This document shows, one piece after another, positions 62,421 through 64,000 of a DNA stretch of 64,000 nt. Source of the stretch: Pseudomonas brassicacearum (GTDB lineage Bacteria; Pseudomonadota; Gammaproteobacteria; Pseudomonadales; Pseudomonadaceae); assembly GCF_003732265.1 (NCBI RefSeq), contig NZ_MOBK01000001.1, positions 1,155,467 to 1,219,466 of the forward strand, read 5' to 3'. Positions within the stretch are counted from its first letter, which is position 1; the number at the start of each line of letters is the position of its first letter. The position numbers were made by a program, and so were the translations under genes. The notes under the pieces were generated by a model. It worked only from the letters and a program-made list of their open reading frames with translations, was not told the DNA's origin and searched no databases.

Positions 62421-63500
62421 ATGACCGCCATCCACATCAAGTTCCCCTCCCTGACCCTCAAGGCCGGCCCGCGAGCGTTGGCGCGCATCCGTAAAGACGG
62501 CTTGAGCGCCGCCGACGTCGGCACCTTGCCCGGTGCCGCCGGTGGCCCGAAGGCTTTGGGGATTCAAGGGCTGGACCTGGCGTTGTTTGGCGAATGGCTA
62601 CCGGCCGCCCCCCGCGAACGTTCGCTGATTGGCGCCTCGGTCGGTTCCTGGCGCTTCGCCAGTGCTTGCCTGCCGGACGCCGCCGAAGGCATCCGGCGCC
62701 TCGGGCATCTGTACACCGAGCAGAACTTCGCCAAGGGCGTGACCATGGCGCAGATCAGCCAGAGCTCGCAGCGCATGCTCGATGAATTGCTGGACGGCCG
62801 CGACGCTTCGATCCTGAGCAACGCGAATTACCGGCTGAACATCATGGTGGTCAAAAGCCACGGCAACCTGGCCGACGATCATCGCGGCCGGCTGGGGCTG
62901 GCGCTGGGATCGGTGATCGCCGACAACCTGCGCGGTCGTGCGCGGCTGTCGCGGCATTTCGAACGGCTGATCATCCACGACCCGCGCCTCGCGCCGCCGG
63001 TCAATGCGCTGAATGACTTCCCGTCGCGCTTCGTTGCGCTGAACGCCGGCAACCTGCGCCAGGCGCTGCTGGCGTCCGGATCGATCCCGATGGTGATGGA
63101 AGGCGTGCGCGACTTGCCCGGCGCCGGTGCGGGGACATTCCGCGATGGCGGACTGCTCGACTATCACCTCGACCTGCCCTACAGCGGCAACGACATCGTG
63201 CTGTACCCGCATTTCACCGACCGGGTGATTCCCGGCTGGTTCGACAAGACCTTGCCGTGGCGCCGTGCCTGCCCCGCGCGCTTGCAGGATGTCCTGCTGC
63301 TGGCGCCGTCGAAGGAATACCTGGCACGCCTGCCCTACGGCAAACTGCCGGACCGTAACGACTTCAAACGTTTCATGGGCGACGCGCCGGCGCGGCAGAA
63401 ATACTGGCGCGCCGCCATGGATGAAAGCCGACGCCTGGGTGATGAGTTCCTCGAACTGGCCGCCAATGGTCGCCTCGGCGAGCGCTTGCTGACCCTTTAG
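62421..63500 (+). CDS. Patatin-like phospholipase
   Basis: 359 residues. The serine hydrolase dyad is visible: Ser in LIGASVGSWRFASACLPD (GxSxG) and Asp in GTFRDGGLLDYHLDLPY (DGG). An oxyanion-type glycine cluster LPGAAGGPKALGIQGLDLALF lies near residue 35-55. There is no signal peptide, so it acts in the cytoplasm or is delivered by another route. Substrate unknown, probably phospholipids. Upstream of queD on the same strand with an 84-base gap. Confidence 0.86.
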   Translation: MTAIHIKFPSLTLKAGPRALARIRKDGLSAADVGTLPGAAGGPKALGIQGLDLALFGEWLPAAPRERSLIGASVGSWRFASACLPDAAEGIRRLGHLYTEQNFAKGVTMAQISQSSQRMLDELLDGRDASILSNANYRLNIMVVKSHGNLADDHRGRLGLALGSVIADNLRGRARLSRHFERLIIHDPRLAPPVNALNDFPSRFVALNAGNLRQALLASGSIPMVMEGVRDLPGAGAGTFRDGGLLDYHLDLPYSGNDIVLYPHFTDRVIPGWFDKTLPWRRACPARLQDVLLLAPSKEYLARLPYGKLPDRNDFKRFMGDAPARQKYWRAAMDESRRLGDEFLELAANGRLGERLLTL

Positions 63501-63584
63501 TCAGTGTTTCGCCCGCAGCTCTGGTAAACTCGCCGCCTGCCCACATCGCCGCGGCGATCGACACCTGACAGAGCTGAAATCACT

Positions 63585-63941
63585 GTGGAAATCTTCAAAG
63601 AGTTTACGTTCGAATCCGCCCACCGCCTGCCTCACGTACCGGAAGGCCACAAATGCGGCCGCCTGCACGGTCACTCGTTCAAAGTGGCGATCCACTTGAG
63701 CGGCGACCTCGATCCGCACACCGGCTGGATCCGTGACTTCTCGGAAATCAAGGCGATCTTCAAGCCGCTCTACGAGCGCCTGGACCACAACTACCTGAAC
63801 GACATTCCCGGCCTGGAAAACCCGACCAGCGAAGTGCTGGCCAAATTCATCTGGAAGGAATTGAAGCCCCTGCTGCCGGAGCTCAGCGCGATCCGCATCC
63901 ACGAAACGTGCACCAGCGGCTGCATCTATCACGGCGAGTAA
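63585..63941 (+). CDS. queD: 6-carboxytetrahydropterin synthase QueD
   Basis: 118 residues from a GTG (read [20 protein letters not shown]). QueD converts 7,8-dihydroneopterin triphosphate to 6-carboxy-5,6,7,8-tetrahydropterin, the first specific step to queuosine. Zinc ligands are in [17 protein letters not shown] (His-x-His). The catalytic Cys is in the KCGRLHGH loop, and His/Glu lie in LDHNYLND and the end [16 protein letters not shown]. Complete and of normal length. The upstream TGGTAAACT (63522-63530) may be an extended -10. Confidence 0.93.
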   Translation: MEIFKEFTFESAHRLPHVPEGHKCGRLHGHSFKVAIHLSGDLDPHTGWIRDFSEIKAIFKPLYERLDHNYLNDIPGLENPTSEVLAKFIWKELKPLLPELSAIRIHETCTSGCIYHGE

Positions 63942-63970
63942 TCCGCTCTAGAAGCCAACACAACTCCCCT

Positions 63971-64000
63971 TGTGGGAGCGGGCTTGCTCGCGAAAGCGGT
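63971..64000 (+). repeat. REP, left arm of a REPIN cut by the window edge
   Basis: TGTGGGAGCGGGCTTGCTCG followed by CGAAAGCGGT matches the left arm of the main REPIN family. Confidence 0.9.

Overview
The window is chromosomal DNA from a Pseudomonas of the fluorescens complex. The evidence is the high-GC coding style, dense REP/REPIN elements built on the arms GTGGGAGCGGGCTTGCTCGC and GTGGGAGCGAGCCTGCTCGC, and typical genes such as sstT, an ampR-ampC pair, selD-selU and carRS/bqsRS-like regulators. No rRNA, tRNA, CRISPR array, prophage or insertion-sequence transposase was seen.

Layout. 0-9.7 kb: sstT, a DUF1993 protein, a three-gene lipid-linked sugar operon (GT2, LpxB-N-like, ArnT-like), yceH, a shikimate-dehydrogenase-like gene with a cupin, small proteins and an AI-2E family permease. 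9.8-20.8 kb: trhP/yegQ, a LysR/EamA pair, a lipoprotein, a FadR-type regulator beside glucarate uptake and dehydration genes, and divergent ampR-ampC. 20.8-22.9 kb: two DUF6124 genes (one with a one-base frameshift), a small partner protein, a structured leader and an autotransporter remnant. 22.9-45 kb: mostly ordinary housekeeping and accessory metabolism (TauE permease, aldo-keto reductase, DNA polymerase II, CBS protein, glutathione transferases, a 13-residue-repeat secreted protein, Zn-type HemB, PhzF, selD-selU, MDR reductase, regulators), plus a metallothionein.

45-55.4 kb is the most unusual part. The 3' end of a LysR gene and the 3' three quarters of a chemoreceptor gene each occur twice, nearly identical. 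The order is LysR - cassette 1 - truncated receptor | truncated LysR - cassette 2 - receptor. The cassettes are not identical. Each carries a large protein with a shared Ig-like N-terminal trunk and a different C-terminus (seven-bladed YVTN propeller, or Big_2 domain plus an unrecognised tail), and each gene is preceded by the same dyad CTGTCAGATMTGACAG. This looks like two alleles of a variable locus captured side by side.

Cassette 2 also holds a DUF3077 gene and a small gene paralogous to the one at 21.4 kb. A structured leader with a nine-pair closing stem precedes both modules and shows base-pair covariation between the two copies. 55.4-64 kb: a NhaC-type antiporter, a second chemoreceptor, a PepSY-PepSY-response regulator-sensor kinase operon with a BqsR/PmrA-like box, a patatin-like lipase and queD.
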